Positions 39,731 to 49,455 of a stretch of 56,424 nt of DNA are shown here, piece by piece. Both the position numbers and the translations under genes were made by a program. The notes below the pieces were generated by a model. The model did no database searches, was not told the origin of the DNA, and was given only the letters and a program-made list of their open reading frames with translations. The first letter of the stretch is position 1, and each line of letters begins with the position of its first letter. The stretch comes from a bacterium (GTDB taxonomy: Bacteria; Bacillota; Bacilli; Lactobacillales; Streptococcaceae), in NCBI GenBank assembly GCA_905221235.1, contig CAJNCJ010000012.1:1-56424 (forward strand), written 5' to 3'.

Positions 39731-39763
39731 AACATTGAAATAGAATGTAGGAGATACACTCTT

Positions 39764-39937
39764 ATGCTAAATAAGTATTACAAGTATCTGCCTTGGTTGA
39801 TTTTGGGAGCTTTCTGTTCTTATCAGTCTGCAGTTCGCTACGCTCAGACTACATTCGATGTCTTCTATCTGACGACAGTCTTTATGATTTTCTATATAGC
39901 TTTGTTATTCCTACACGAAAAATATCTCAAGTATTGA
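39764..39937 (+). CDS. Small two-helix membrane protein, unknown function
   Basis: 57 residues with two hydrophobic segments (about 9-22 and 33-50) joined by QSAVRYAQTTFD, ending HEKYLKY. GGAG is ten bases upstream, with a good promoter. I do not recognise the family. It is alone on the plus strand before the clpC terminator. Confidence 0.7.
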   Translation: MLNKYYKYLPWLILGAFCSYQSAVRYAQTTFDVFYLTTVFMIFYIALLFLHEKYLKY

Positions 39938-40033
39938 TACAAAGACTTTTTTACTCACCTGTTGAGCAATTCTAAGAAAGATAGCCATTCATAAAAATAG
40001 TCACAACACAAAAACATCTCATGATGGTACATA

Positions 40034-40062
40034 AAGAGGTCAGGAACTTTGTCCCGACCTCG
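40034..40062. terminator. Terminator downstream of clpC
   Basis: GAGGTCGGGAC-AAA-GTTCCTGACCTC in the clpC direction, with T runs on the plus strand (GTTTTTTAT) and a shorter one on the minus strand. It can also serve the small membrane protein gene. Confidence 0.75.
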
Positions 40063-40066
40063 TTTT

Positions 40067-42499
40067 TTATACAATATCAAATTTTAACTGGCCTGCTTTA
40101 ACACCAATCTTAAGTGTGCTGCCTGCCACTAATTCTCCCTTGAGAAGAAGTTCTGCCAACTTGTCTTCCACTTCTGTTTGCAGAGTTCTGCGAAGTGGAC
40201 GAGCTCCCATCTCTGGATCATATCCTTGATTTGCCAGCAATTTCAGTGCGGAAGCTTGTAATTTCAAGTCAATACCTTTTTCAGCCAAACTTGCTACTAA
40301 AGGTTTAACCATAATCTTCACCAGTTCCTGCATATGGTCGCTAGACAAGCTATGGAAGACCACCTTTTCATCAATACGGTTGATAAACTCAGGTCTATAA
40401 GCCTTTTTCAACTCTTCAAACATGCGTTTTTCCATATTTTCCTGGTCAAAACGAATGTCCTTAGCTCCAAAACCAACAGTCTTATCATCACGAAGGGCTG
40501 TCGCACCAAGGTTTGACGTCATGATGATAATGGTATTTGAAAAGTCGACCTTGCGGCCCTTGCTATCGGTCAAGACACCATCATCCAAGACCTGCAAGAG
40601 AACATTAAAGATGTCTGGATGGGCCTTCTCTACCTCGTCAAAGAGGAGAACAGAGTATGGTTTGTTGCGAACCTTCTCGGTCAACTCCCCACCTTCTTCA
40701 TACCCCACATAGCCCGGAGGAGCTCCATTGAGACGGCTAGCTGCGAATTTCTCCATATACTCACTCATATCAAAGCGAATAAGAGCAGATTCGTCATCAA
40801 AGAGGACTTCTGCCAAAGCCTTGGCCAATTCGGTCTTCCCGACACCTGTGGGTCCTAGGAACATAAAGGAACCAATCGGACGCTTGTGACTGCGAATTCC
40901 TGACTGGTTGCGGCGAATGGCACGGCTAATGCTTGAAACAGCTTGATCTTGCCCGATAACACGTTTGTGTAGTTCAGCTTCAAGATTTAGATACTTCTTA
41001 GCATCCGTTTGAGTCAGTTTTTGGACTGGAATTCCTGACAAACGACTCAAGGTGGTCAAAATATCAGACTCTGTCACCAAGTCTTTGTAGACTGGGATTT
41101 CCTCTTCTTTTGCGATTAGCTGGGCTGCCTGTTTCCACTTGCCATCCATCAGAGCCTTGTCTGCTGGACTCAAGCCAGAATCATCTGCTTTTACATGAGT
41201 AGCCTTATTTTGCACTGTTGCTGCCGCTTCATCCAAGAGATCGATAGCAGAGTCTGGCAAGTGACGACTAGTCAAGTAACGATGGGCCATCTTGACAGCT
41301 GTTTCAACCGCTTCATCTGTGATTTGCACACGATGGTGCTTCTCATAAGTCGCCTTCAAACCTTGTAAAATGGTCATGCTGTCTGCCACACTTGGTTCTT
41401 CAATCGTCACTTTAGCGAAACGACGAGAAAGGGCAGCATCTTTTTCGATGTGTTTTTGGTATTCTTCCTGAGTGGTTGCACCAACCGTTCTCAAGGTGCC
41501 ACGCGCCAAGGCTGGTTTCAAGATATTGGCCGCATCCAAAGTCGAGTCAATTCCGCTCCCAGAACCCATGATGGTGTGGAGTTCGTCGATAAAGAGGATG
41601 ACTTGACCATCTTCTTCAATATCCTTGATGATATTGTTCATGCGTTCTTCAAAGTCACCACGGAAGCGTGTCCCTGCAACGACATTCATCAAATCCAGCT
41701 CTAATACACGCATCTTAGCCATTTCCGCAGGCACGTCCCCACTAGCAATACGCTGGGCAAGACCAAGCGCTAGAGCTGTTTTCCCGACACCAGCATCTCC
41801 AACCAAGACAGGATTATTCTTGGTTTTACGGCTCAAGATTTGAATCATACGCGAGATTTCCTTATCCCGACCGATGACTGGTTCTAACTTGCCAGAACGA
41901 GCTTGCTCTGTCAAATCATGCGTATAGTCCTCGAGACCACCGCTCGGAGTCTGCGGCATGCCCATCATATTAGCCATAGAATTTTGCTTATCAGCTACTG
42001 TACGATGGCGTTGGCGTAGAGCCTTGAGATCTTCACGAGTCCAGCCTGCACGTTCCTCTAGATTTCGACGTAGGGCAGCAATCTTGACCTGATCTTTCTT
42101 GTCTTCATAAGAAAAACCAGCCCTCTCCAAAATACGAGTTGCCAAGGCATTGCCATCATGTAAAATCGCATAGAGGACATGCTCTGTCCCTAACACCTTA
42201 GCATGGACCACTGACGCTACATATTCGGCTTCATCAAAGAGGACCTGCAAACGATGAGAAAACGGCAACTCCATAAAAGTCTCATCCTGGCTATAGTCCG
42301 TTTCAGTCAGTTCCAAAGCGACTTCTTCTAAACGGTCCATCTCATATGGATAATCATTTAAAGTCGCCCCTGCCACACTATAACTGTGATTGGACATAGC
42401 AATCAACAAGTGCCAAGACTCTAGGTAACGAGCTCCAAAATGGCCAGCAACCATGTAGGCACTTTCGATACATTCATTCAATGCTTTTGAATAGTTCAT
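40067..42499 (-). CDS. clpC: ATP-dependent Clp protease ATPase subunit ClpC
   Basis: 810 residues: Clp N-domain (about 1-145), first AAA+ module ([12 protein letters not shown], near 230), a middle coiled region and second AAA+ module ([14 protein letters not shown], near 545). It unfolds proteins for ClpP and in competence works with MecA. It follows ctsR by one base. Confidence 0.95.
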   Translation of the reverse strand: MNYSKALNECIESAYMVAGHFGARYLESWHLLIAMSNHSYSVAGATLNDYPYEMDRLEEVALELTETDYSQDETFMELPFSHRLQVLFDEAEYVASVVHAKVLGTEHVLYAILHDGNALATRILERAGFSYEDKKDQVKIAALRRNLEERAGWTREDLKALRQRHRTVADKQNSMANMMGMPQTPSGGLEDYTHDLTEQARSGKLEPVIGRDKEISRMIQILSRKTKNNPVLVGDAGVGKTALALGLAQRIASGDVPAEMAKMRVLELDLMNVVAGTRFRGDFEERMNNIIKDIEEDGQVILFIDELHTIMGSGSGIDSTLDAANILKPALARGTLRTVGATTQEEYQKHIEKDAALSRRFAKVTIEEPSVADSMTILQGLKATYEKHHRVQITDEAVETAVKMAHRYLTSRHLPDSAIDLLDEAAATVQNKATHVKADDSGLSPADKALMDGKWKQAAQLIAKEEEIPVYKDLVTESDILTTLSRLSGIPVQKLTQTDAKKYLNLEAELHKRVIGQDQAVSSISRAIRRNQSGIRSHKRPIGSFMFLGPTGVGKTELAKALAEVLFDDESALIRFDMSEYMEKFAASRLNGAPPGYVGYEEGGELTEKVRNKPYSVLLFDEVEKAHPDIFNVLLQVLDDGVLTDSKGRKVDFSNTIIIMTSNLGATALRDDKTVGFGAKDIRFDQENMEKRMFEELKKAYRPEFINRIDEKVVFHSLSSDHMQELVKIMVKPLVASLAEKGIDLKLQASALKLLANQGYDPEMGARPLRRTLQTEVEDKLAELLLKGELVAGSTLKIGVKAGQLKFDIV

Positions 42500-42500
42500 C

Positions 42501-42959
42501 TTACTTCCCTTTTCTATCTACCTCTTGTATGACCTGTCGTAACATATTAGCACGAACAACTGGAGCTTCTTCTCCTAGAACGCGATCCAAAGCTACTGAT
42601 ACTAGCAAATTCATCTCCTGCTTGGTCATCAATTCCTGCTCAACCAAAAGCTGCAGAATATCTTCATAAATTTCTTGACTAACTCGCTCACCAATTGAAT
42701 AAAGCAAATCGCGGAGCATTTCATGATGACTGGAAAATTCAATCCGTCCTATACGAATGTAGCCTCCACCACCACGCTTACTTTCAACCAAGTAGCCTCT
42801 ACTTTCCGTAAAGCGTGTCTTGATCACGTAGTTAATCTGACTAGGAACAACTTGAAAAGTATCTGCCAACTGACTTCGTTGCAACTCCACAATACCAGAT
42901 TGATCTAAAATCGCCTTGATGTAGGCCTCAATATGATCCGATGTATTTTTAAATCTCAT
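42501..42959 (-). CDS. ctsR: Transcriptional repressor CtsR
   Basis: 152 residues of the CtsR family: winged helix (about 1-75) with RGGGGYIRIGRI, the glycine-rich heat-sensing wing. It represses clp and related heat-shock genes. It is the first gene of ctsR-clpC with its own operator upstream. Confidence 0.96.
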   Translation of the reverse strand: MRFKNTSDHIEAYIKAILDQSGIVELQRSQLADTFQVVPSQINYVIKTRFTESRGYLVESKRGGGGYIRIGRIEFSSHHEMLRDLLYSIGERVSQEIYEDILQLLVEQELMTKQEMNLLVSVALDRVLGEEAPVVRANMLRQVIQEVDRKGK

Positions 42960-42983
42960 TACAAACCCACCTCTCTCTTTAAA

Positions 42984-43007
42984 CCTTGACTATCTTTGAC
43001 TATTATA
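42984..43007 (-). promoter_or_regulatory. CtsR operator and -10 of ctsR-clpC
   Basis: AGTCAAAGATAGTCAAGG (42984-43001, minus strand) is a CtsR heptad direct repeat, immediately after the -10 TATAAT (43002-43007). Autorepression is expected. Confidence 0.85.
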
Positions 43008-43077
43008 CCGAAATTTTCTCATTTTTAAAAGAAAAAGGGCGCTGGTAAAGGATAATCTTCACCAACTCCCTATTTTT

Positions 43078-43806
43078 CTACTTATCTAAGCCTAATTCTG
43101 CCAAGATTTGACGTTTATAGGCAATCTTTTGGACTTCCTTGTCCTCATCTTCAGACCAAGATAGTTTAATTTCTGAAACAATCTGCCCGGGGCGATTTTT
43201 CAAGATATAGATGCGATCGCTGAGATTGAGGGCCTCCTCGATACTATGCGTGATGATCAAGGTTGTTAGCTGCAATTGCTTATGAATCTCCAGATACCAA
43301 GCATGGAGTTCCATCTTTGTCATCTCATCCAAGGCGCTAAAGGCCTCATCCAAGAGAAAGAGCTTGTGCCCGAAAAGATAGGTACGAAGCAAGGCCACAC
43401 GCTGACGCATCCCCCCACTTAGTTCATGAGGATACTTGTCCCGTACAGTTGTCAACTGGAAGGTCGCAAGGATTTCATCTGCTCGGGCAATAGCCTCTGC
43501 CTTATCCACCTTTTGAATCAAGAGAGGAAGGATGATATTGCCAAGCACCGTCTTGTGCTCCAAGAGCAGATCCTTCTGTAACATATAACTCACGCGCCCC
43601 TTAGGATTTTCCTCGCCGTCAAGGACAATTCTCCCTGACTGGACTTCTAAAATCCCAGCGATTAGATTAAAGAGAGTGGTCTTTCCTACACCACTTGGGC
43701 CTAAGATAGAAACCACTTCACCTGAAGTGACTTTCAGATTGATATCCTCTAAAATCCTCTCCTGACCATAGGCATAACTGACGTGTTCTAGTCTAATTTC
43801 TGTCAT
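43078..43806 (-). CDS. Thiamine/pyrimidine-precursor ABC transporter ATPase
   Basis: 242 residues with Walker A GPSGVGKTTLFN, signature LSGGMRQRV and Walker B LFLLDEA. It is of the nitrate/taurine/pyrimidine subfamily (ThiZ-like). Its start overlaps the binding-protein stop by one base. It is the last gene of a TPP-riboswitch operon. Confidence 0.9.
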   Translation of the reverse strand: MTEIRLEHVSYAYGQERILEDINLKVTSGEVVSILGPSGVGKTTLFNLIAGILEVQSGRIVLDGEENPKGRVSYMLQKDLLLEHKTVLGNIILPLLIQKVDKAEAIARADEILATFQLTTVRDKYPHELSGGMRQRVALLRTYLFGHKLFLLDEAFSALDEMTKMELHAWYLEIHKQLQLTTLIITHSIEEALNLSDRIYILKNRPGQIVSEIKLSWSEDEDKEVQKIAYKRQILAELGLDK

Positions 43807-44813
43807 TATTTCACAAATTCGTTAGTGAAGCCCTTGTCTGTCAAGTCTTCCTTAAGGATACCATTTTCTTTATCCCATTTGTAGAAGGCATTCCAGCGAG
43901 CTGCGTCAAATTGACCCCATTTTTCCTTGTCGCTTGCGTATTCTTTTGACAAGTATTTTTGAGATTCGATGACAAAGTCACGTTTTTCCTGAAGTTCAGG
44001 TGCATTTTTGATGAGGATATCAGCTGCTTCCTCTGGATGCTCCATAGCATATTGATAACCTTTTTTGATAGCTTGGATGACTTTACGAGCTTCTTCCTTG
44101 TTGTCTTTCAAATAGTCGTTGTTTGCGATGATAACTGGTGAGTAGTAGTCAAACTCCTTGACATAGTCTTTCAAATACATGAAGTTAGCGTCTACTCCTT
44201 GAGATTTAGCAAGGATACCATCCCAACCGTAGTAAATCCAAGCAGTGTCAAAAACTCCATTGGCAATCGGTGTGATAGAGTTTGAGTCGTTGTTTGGTAC
44301 TTTTTCAACCTTCTCAAAGTCTCCACCTTGTGATTCTACCAATGTTTTCAGCATAGCAAGCTCAGTTGGGTCATTCCAAGTACCGTATTTCTTGCCAACC
44401 AAGTCTTTTGGACTAGCTACATTGTCAGATTTACGAGAGATGATTCCTGATGTATTGTGCTCTACGATAGCTGCAACGGCAGTAATTCCTGCCCCTTTTT
44501 CCAATTTTTTAGCCATGTAGTCTTGGAAATACACTGCAAATGGTGCCTTACCATTAATGACTAAGTCAGAAGAACTTTCTTCTGGTGGCAATTTCAAATC
44601 AACATCCACTCCAGCTTCTTTGAAATAACCTTTTTCCTTGGCAACATAAAGTCCTGTGTGGTTAGTATTTGGTGTCCAGTCTAGGATAAAGTCAATTTTC
44701 TTGAGTTCTGCCTCTTTGTTGTCCTTAGAAGCAGTTCCTTGACCACAGGCTACAAGCACAACAGCTACAAGAGCTGTCACAAGCGTTAAAAACACTTTCC
44801 ATGTTTTTTTCAT
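43806..44813 (-). CDS. NMT1/THI5-like substrate-binding lipoprotein (ThiY-type)
   Basis: 335 residues with a lipobox (VVLVACG) and NMT1/THI5 fold (DFILDWTPNTNHTGLYVAKEKG near 40-60). Family members bind formyl-aminopyrimidine or HMP, precursors of thiamine. Operon and riboswitch support that role. Confidence 0.9.
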   Translation of the reverse strand: MKKTWKVFLTLVTALVAVVLVACGQGTASKDNKEAELKKIDFILDWTPNTNHTGLYVAKEKGYFKEAGVDVDLKLPPEESSSDLVINGKAPFAVYFQDYMAKKLEKGAGITAVAAIVEHNTSGIISRKSDNVASPKDLVGKKYGTWNDPTELAMLKTLVESQGGDFEKVEKVPNNDSNSITPIANGVFDTAWIYYGWDGILAKSQGVDANFMYLKDYVKEFDYYSPVIIANNDYLKDNKEEARKVIQAIKKGYQYAMEHPEEAADILIKNAPELQEKRDFVIESQKYLSKEYASDKEKWGQFDAARWNAFYKWDKENGILKEDLTDKGFTNEFVK

Positions 44814-44850
44814 TTTGATTTCCTCTTTTCTTTTTTAAAACATTCTTACT

Positions 44851-45612
44851 CTACGAACGTTTCCATTTAATAACATATTTTTCACTAATATCGACCAATT
44901 TCATACCCAAAAGGCTGATAATCGATACCAGAATAATAATAGCAAACATGGTATCATACTGAAACAGTTTCTTGGACTGAATCATGTAAACACCTAGTCC
45001 TTCAAAGCCTCCCAACCACTCAGATACCACTGTTGTGATAAAGGCGTAGGAGACACTGACCCTCAGACCTGCATAAAAGTAAGGAAGGCTGACAGGGATT
45101 TTAAAATGCCACAGGATTTGCCAAGGCTTGGCCCGCATCAGACTAAACAAGGTCAGCATATCCTTGTCACAATGCCTAAAACCGTCCAAGATGCTGACAA
45201 TAATAGGAAAGGTTGTCGTCAAGATAATCAAGACAATCTTGGGCAAAATTCCATAACCTAGCCACAAGACCAAGATAGGAGCTATGGCAATGGTTGGAAT
45301 GGTCTGAACGACCACCATCATAGGGTAAATCAGGTCATTGAGCCAAGTCAAACTGTCCATAAGTACAGCCATGAGACAGGCAATCAAGACTCCCAAAACC
45401 AGCCCCAGTAAAGCCACTCTCAAGGTCGCCCAGCTATGGTGCCAGAGAAATTCTCTGTCACGAACAAAGGCTTGGAGAATTTCAAGAGGGGTCGGCAGGA
45501 TAAACTTGGGGAGCAGTTTAAGAAAACCTGCTAACTGCCAGATTGACAAGACTCCTAGAAAACCCAATAGACTAATGTGTCGTCTCAGTATACTTTTCAA
45601 GTTTCTCATCAA
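44851..45612 (-). CDS. ABC transporter permease (ThiX-type)
   Basis: 253 residues, six membrane segments of the BPD_transp_1 family with an EAA-like loop (HCDKDMLTLFSLMRAKPWQILW). The start overlaps the preceding gene by 41 bases. It imports the thiamine precursor bound by its neighbour. Confidence 0.9.
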   Translation of the reverse strand: MMRNLKSILRRHISLLGFLGVLSIWQLAGFLKLLPKFILPTPLEILQAFVRDREFLWHHSWATLRVALLGLVLGVLIACLMAVLMDSLTWLNDLIYPMMVVVQTIPTIAIAPILVLWLGYGILPKIVLIILTTTFPIIVSILDGFRHCDKDMLTLFSLMRAKPWQILWHFKIPVSLPYFYAGLRVSVSYAFITTVVSEWLGGFEGLGVYMIQSKKLFQYDTMFAIIILVSIISLLGMKLVDISEKYVIKWKRS

Positions 45613-45862
45613 TACTTAAAATCTCTCCTACATTTATTTTGACATTGGCAAAGACATTATCTGCCTCACGCCCTGCCACTTCTAGCGATTCTTTAAGAAT
45701 GCGCATGAGCTCATCAAACTCCCCTTCCAAGACCGTTTCAAATGGTGTCACCACCATGGTCACTTCTTGAGCTTGTAGATAAGCAATGACTTGATCGATA
45801 ACAGCTATCCGATCAATCCCCTGTGATAGGGGTAAAACTTGCAAGGCAATGCTTGCTTTCAT
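45572..45862 (-). CDS. Thiamine-binding MTH1187/YkoF-like protein
   Basis: 96 residues with the family's beta-alpha opening (ASIALQVLPLSQG) and MVVTPFETVLEGEFDELM. Such proteins bind thiamine or hydroxymethylpyrimidine in the cytoplasm. First gene after the TPP riboswitch, with AGGAGG upstream. Confidence 0.85.
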   Translation of the reverse strand: MKASIALQVLPLSQGIDRIAVIDQVIAYLQAQEVTMVVTPFETVLEGEFDELMRILKESLEVAGREADNVFANVKINVGEILSIDEKLEKYTETTH

Positions 45863-45903
45863 AAAAACCTCCTCTTCTCGTTTTCCTCTTTATAAAAAGA
45901 AAA

Positions 45904-45927
45904 ACCTTTACCATATATGGAAAAGGT
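45904..45927 (-). terminator. Riboswitch-controlled terminator
   Basis: ACCTTTTCCATATATGGTAAAGGT forms a long hairpin on the minus strand followed by TTTTTC. It lies between the TPP aptamer and the first gene, so TPP binding probably favours its formation. Confidence 0.8.
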
Positions 45928-45944
45928 GCAGAATAGACTAAGTA

Positions 45945-46022
<78 letters not shown>

Positions 46023-46039
46023 ATATATTATATGGACAT

Positions 46040-46068
46040 ATGATAGCGCAAAACAAAAAAAAAGTCAA
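46040..46068 (-). promoter_or_regulatory. Promoter of the thiamine transport operon
   Basis: TTGACT (46063-46068), a 17-base spacer and TATCAT (46040-46045) on the minus strand, just upstream of the aptamer. Confidence 0.7.
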
Positions 46069-46116
46069 GGAAACTGCTTACAGAAAAGAGCAGGAAATTT
46101 TTCCTGCCCCAATTTT

Positions 46117-47250
46117 CTATACTCGTTCTCCATCACTGTTTACTCTGTAGCCATCCACCGTCGTATTGACAGCTAAGGCGCCTGAAGAGTAAGAATAGTA
46201 CCATTTACCAGAGACTTGATACCAACCTGTTTTCATTGCCCCTGAACCATCCAGATAATACCAAACCCCATTTTCCTTTAACCAACCTGTCTGCATTTCA
46301 CCAGATGATTTCAAATAATACCAGCTAGAACCATCTTTCAGCCATCCTGTCGCTTTAGAACCATCTGATTTGAAATAATACCAACTACCATTTATTTTCT
46401 TCCAACCGACAGTCGATCCAGTATTTGAGCTATAATTAGAGCTATTTCCTGATTGATTCTGATAATTCTGTGAAGAAGCCACTCCTTCTAGCTGGATATA
46501 ACGGCGACTTCCACTATAAGATATATAGCTCAACCACTTGTACCCATCTTTTTCAAGTACCTGATCATAATGAACACTCTCACCTGGAGAATAATATGCA
46601 ATTGAAGTTGCACTAACTAAAGGTTGATTTTTTATAGCTGCCTTATTCTTAAAATAATGAGTTCCTCCTGTCGAAGAAGGTTGACTATTGAATACTTTGC
46701 TACTACTTACTACATTACCCCCATCCAAATCTTTAAAATGAATAAATCCTGTCATCGTATTGGCTTTTATAATTCGTTTATTATAGGATCCTGTATAACC
46801 ATAGTTGTATTCCTCAATTTCTATATTATCCCCCATTACATTTGAAACCCAGGCAACATGACCATATCCTCCTGCAGTAGACCAAGCAATCGATCCAATC
46901 GTTGGTACACTATCTACACGATAACCTTCACGACGAGCACGATAGCCCCATTCGTTTGCATTTCCATAAGCTCCTGGTAGCTCAAAACCATTAACTCCAC
47001 TCAGACGAAAGGCTGCAAAAGAAGTACACTGGCGAGAATACATGCGCCACTTATCAATCGTCTGGCTGCCATTTTTATAGTAAGCAGGATAATCATCCCC
47101 ACGCGCAATCGATCCACTTCCTCCAGAATTGGCATAGACACTATCACTCGCTGCTAGCATCAATCCTACTACTAAAAAAGGAACAACCTTTTTAACTGAT
47201 TTTCTAAAAGAAAATCTTGTCTCTGTTACTGTAAATGATGAACTTTTCAT
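46117..47250 (-). CDS. cbpD: Choline-binding murein hydrolase CbpD (CHAP amidase/endopeptidase)
   Basis: 377 residues: signal peptide (about 1-40), CHAP domain (about 41-175; Cys75 in SRQCTSF, His131 in GYGHVAW), one SH3b domain (about 198-257), a Ser/Asn linker and about four choline-binding repeats (GWKKINGSWYYF type, 281-377). CbpD is a late-competence fratricin that lyses non-competent siblings. A cin-box variant lies 50 bases upstream and GGAGG precedes ATG. Pneumococcal CbpD, from memory, is about 448 residues with two SH3b domains; this one appears to lack one. Confidence 0.93.
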   Translation of the reverse strand: MKSSSFTVTETRFSFRKSVKKVVPFLVVGLMLAASDSVYANSGGSGSIARGDDYPAYYKNGSQTIDKWRMYSRQCTSFAAFRLSGVNGFELPGAYGNANEWGYRARREGYRVDSVPTIGSIAWSTAGGYGHVAWVSNVMGDNIEIEEYNYGYTGSYNKRIIKANTMTGFIHFKDLDGGNVVSSSKVFNSQPSSTGGTHYFKNKAAIKNQPLVSATSIAYYSPGESVHYDQVLEKDGYKWLSYISYSGSRRYIQLEGVASSQNYQNQSGNSSNYSSNTGSTVGWKKINGSWYYFKSDGSKATGWLKDGSSWYYLKSSGEMQTGWLKENGVWYYLDGSGAMKTGWYQVSGKWYYSYSSGALAVNTTVDGYRVNSDGERV

Positions 47251-47299
47251 TCTTCCTCCTTGAAAAATAATATAAATCGAAGATTGCCTTCACTTAAAC

Positions 47300-47307
47300 T
47301 ATTCGGA
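47300..47307 (-). promoter_or_regulatory. Cin-box of cbpD (TCCGAATA)
   Basis: TCCGAATA on the minus strand, one base off TACGAATA. T-rich sequence lies directly upstream and is also the T run of the veg terminator. Confidence 0.75.
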
Positions 47308-47317
47308 GAAAAAAGAA

Positions 47318-47340
47318 AAAGTGAGAAAATTTCTCACTTT
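47318..47340 (-). terminator. Terminator after veg
   Basis: AAAGTGAGAAA and TTTCTCACTTT form an almost perfect hairpin overlapping the veg stop codon, followed by TTTCTTTTTTCT leading into the cbpD cin-box. Confidence 0.8.
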
Positions 47341-47605
47341 AGTCAAGATAATGAATCAAATTCTTTTCCGTAAGGATATCTGAGTAAGTAAAGGACTCAA
47401 CGTAAACATTAGCTTGTTTATCTCCTTCAACATTCCCAAATTCCACGATAAAGAGGGATGGATAAACTTCAATTAGCTTACCCAATCTATTTTTTTGGCG
47501 CTTACGTCCATTTTCCAAGGTCATTTCGATTACATGACCCTCATGCGCCTTGATTTCTTCTTTGATTTTTTTCATCTTAGCCACATCTGTAAATGCATCT
47601 GTCAT
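47339..47605 (-). CDS. veg: Veg family protein
   Basis: 88 residues with GHVIEMTLENGRKRQKNRLGKLIEVYPSLF split over a small beta-barrel, as in the Veg/DUF1021 family. In Bacillus Veg affects biofilm; here the role is unknown. It starts one base after the dnaB stop. Confidence 0.9.
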   Translation of the reverse strand: MTDAFTDVAKMKKIKEEIKAHEGHVIEMTLENGRKRQKNRLGKLIEVYPSLFIVEFGNVEGDKQANVYVESFTYSDILTEKNLIHYLD

Positions 47606-47606
47606 T

Positions 47607-48959
47607 TTATGCCTCCCTTTTTGAGATACTTGAAAATTTATTGTATTCTTTTTGGAAAATTAATTCCACTGTTCCACGAGCTCCACTACGGTTTTTCTCG
47701 ATAATAACTTCTACCTTATTATTTGGTATGCCTTCCTCTTCTTCACCACCACGCTCATAGTAGTCGTCGCGATAAAGAAAGGCTACGATATCAGCGTCCT
47801 GCTCAATAGACCCAGATTCACGAATATCAGACAAGACTGGTCTCTTATCCTGACGCTGTTCCACTCCACGAGATAACTGACTCAGAGCAATTACCGGAAC
47901 TTTCAGTTCCTTGGCTAGGATTTTCAACTGACGTGAAATTTCTGAAACCTCTTGTTGGCGGTTTTCTCTACCAGTTCCCGTGATAAGCTGCAAGTAGTCA
48001 ATCAAAATCAAACCAAGATTCCCAGTTTCTTGAGCCAGTTTACGAGAACGTGATCGAATCTCTGTAATCCGAATCCCTGGTGTATCATCAATATAGATAC
48101 TTGCATTAGCTAAATTTCCTTGGGCAATAGTATATTTTTGCCATTCCTCATCGGTCAATTGCCCCGTACGGATAGAATGCGACTCCACCAAACCCTCTGC
48201 GGCTAACATACGGTCCACTAGACTTTCTGCACCCATTTCGAGCGAAAAGATAGCAACCGTTTTGTCCAACTTAGTCCCGATATTCTGAGCAATATTCAAG
48301 GCAAAGGCTGTCTTACCAACAGCTGGACGAGCTGCTAGAATAATCAACTCCTCCTCGTGCAGACCAGTCGTCATATGATCCAAATCACGATAACCTGTCG
48401 CAATACCAGTAATATCGGTCGTTTGTTGCGAGCGAGCTTCCAGATTTCCAAAGTTGACGTTCAACACATCTCGAATATTCTTAAATCCACTTCGATTTGC
48501 ATTTTCACTGACATCAATCAAGCCTTTTTCTGCCTGAGCAATGATTTCATCAGCTGGTTGTGAAGCCTCGTAAGCTTGGTTGACAGACTCTGTCAACTTT
48601 GCGATTAATCGCCGTAGCATGGCTTTTTCAGCGACAATCTTAGCATAGTACTCCGCATTGGCAGAAGTTGGCACAGAATTGACAATCTCAACCAAATAAG
48701 ACAAGCCACCAATATTCTGTAAATCCCCTTGATTATCAAGAATGGTACGAACCGTTGTTGCATCTATAGCATCGCCACGATCGGATAAGTCAACCATAGC
48801 TTGGAAAATCAAACGATGGGCATACTTAAAAAAGTCCCGAGACTCAATATATTCTCGCACAAAAACAAGCTTACTCTCGTCAATAAAGATAGCCCCCAAA
48901 ACAGATTGCTCAGCTAAGATATCTTGAGGTTGTACTCGTAACTCTTCTACTTCTGCCAT
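47607..48959 (-). CDS. dnaB: Replicative DNA helicase DnaB
   Basis: 450 residues: N-terminal DnaB domain (about 10-110) and RecA-like motor with ARPAVGKTAFALN (about 205-220), DYLQLI and SREIS-type motifs. It unwinds DNA at the fork. It sits in the conserved rplI-dnaB order, downstream of rplI. It is named DnaC in some Firmicutes. Confidence 0.96.
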   Translation of the reverse strand: MAEVEELRVQPQDILAEQSVLGAIFIDESKLVFVREYIESRDFFKYAHRLIFQAMVDLSDRGDAIDATTVRTILDNQGDLQNIGGLSYLVEIVNSVPTSANAEYYAKIVAEKAMLRRLIAKLTESVNQAYEASQPADEIIAQAEKGLIDVSENANRSGFKNIRDVLNVNFGNLEARSQQTTDITGIATGYRDLDHMTTGLHEEELIILAARPAVGKTAFALNIAQNIGTKLDKTVAIFSLEMGAESLVDRMLAAEGLVESHSIRTGQLTDEEWQKYTIAQGNLANASIYIDDTPGIRITEIRSRSRKLAQETGNLGLILIDYLQLITGTGRENRQQEVSEISRQLKILAKELKVPVIALSQLSRGVEQRQDKRPVLSDIRESGSIEQDADIVAFLYRDDYYERGGEEEEGIPNNKVEVIIEKNRSGARGTVELIFQKEYNKFSSISKREA

Positions 48960-49002
48960 CAGACTTCCCTTCCTTTTACAATCTTGTCAAGAAGGTGTAA
49001 AT

Positions 49003-49455
49003 TTACCCTTCTTTCACACGAAGATTGATGATACTTGTGATATCTTGATAGATTTTCACTGGCACATCAATCAAACCAACTGCTCGAATCGGAGCTTGTA
49101 CTTGGATATGACGTTTATCAATCTTGATCCCAAATTGCTTTTGCAATTCTTCCGCAATTTTCTTATTGGTAATAGAACCAAAAGTACGGCCATCTGGACC
49201 AACTTTTTCAACAAATTCTACAACCGTTTCTTCTGCTTCAAGTTGGGCTTTAATTGCTTTTGCTTCTGCAATCATCTCAGCATGAGCTTTTTCTTCAGAT
49301 TTTTGTTTACCGCGAAGCTCACCTACCGCTTGAGCAGTCGCTTCTTTGGCTAGATTCTTTTTGATAAGAAAGTTTTGTGCATACCCTGTTGGTACTTCCT
49401 TAATTTCGCCTTTTTTACCTTTTCCTTTAACATCTGCTAAAAAGATTACTTTCAT
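49003..49455 (-). CDS. rplI: 50S ribosomal protein L9
   Basis: 150 residues beginning [20 protein letters not shown], the L9 signature, with a connecting helix and C-terminal domain. Its ATG overlaps the gdpP stop (ATGA). Confidence 0.97.
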   Translation of the reverse strand: MKVIFLADVKGKGKKGEIKEVPTGYAQNFLIKKNLAKEATAQAVGELRGKQKSEEKAHAEMIAEAKAIKAQLEAEETVVEFVEKVGPDGRTFGSITNKKIAEELQKQFGIKIDKRHIQVQAPIRAVGLIDVPVKIYQDITSIINLRVKEG

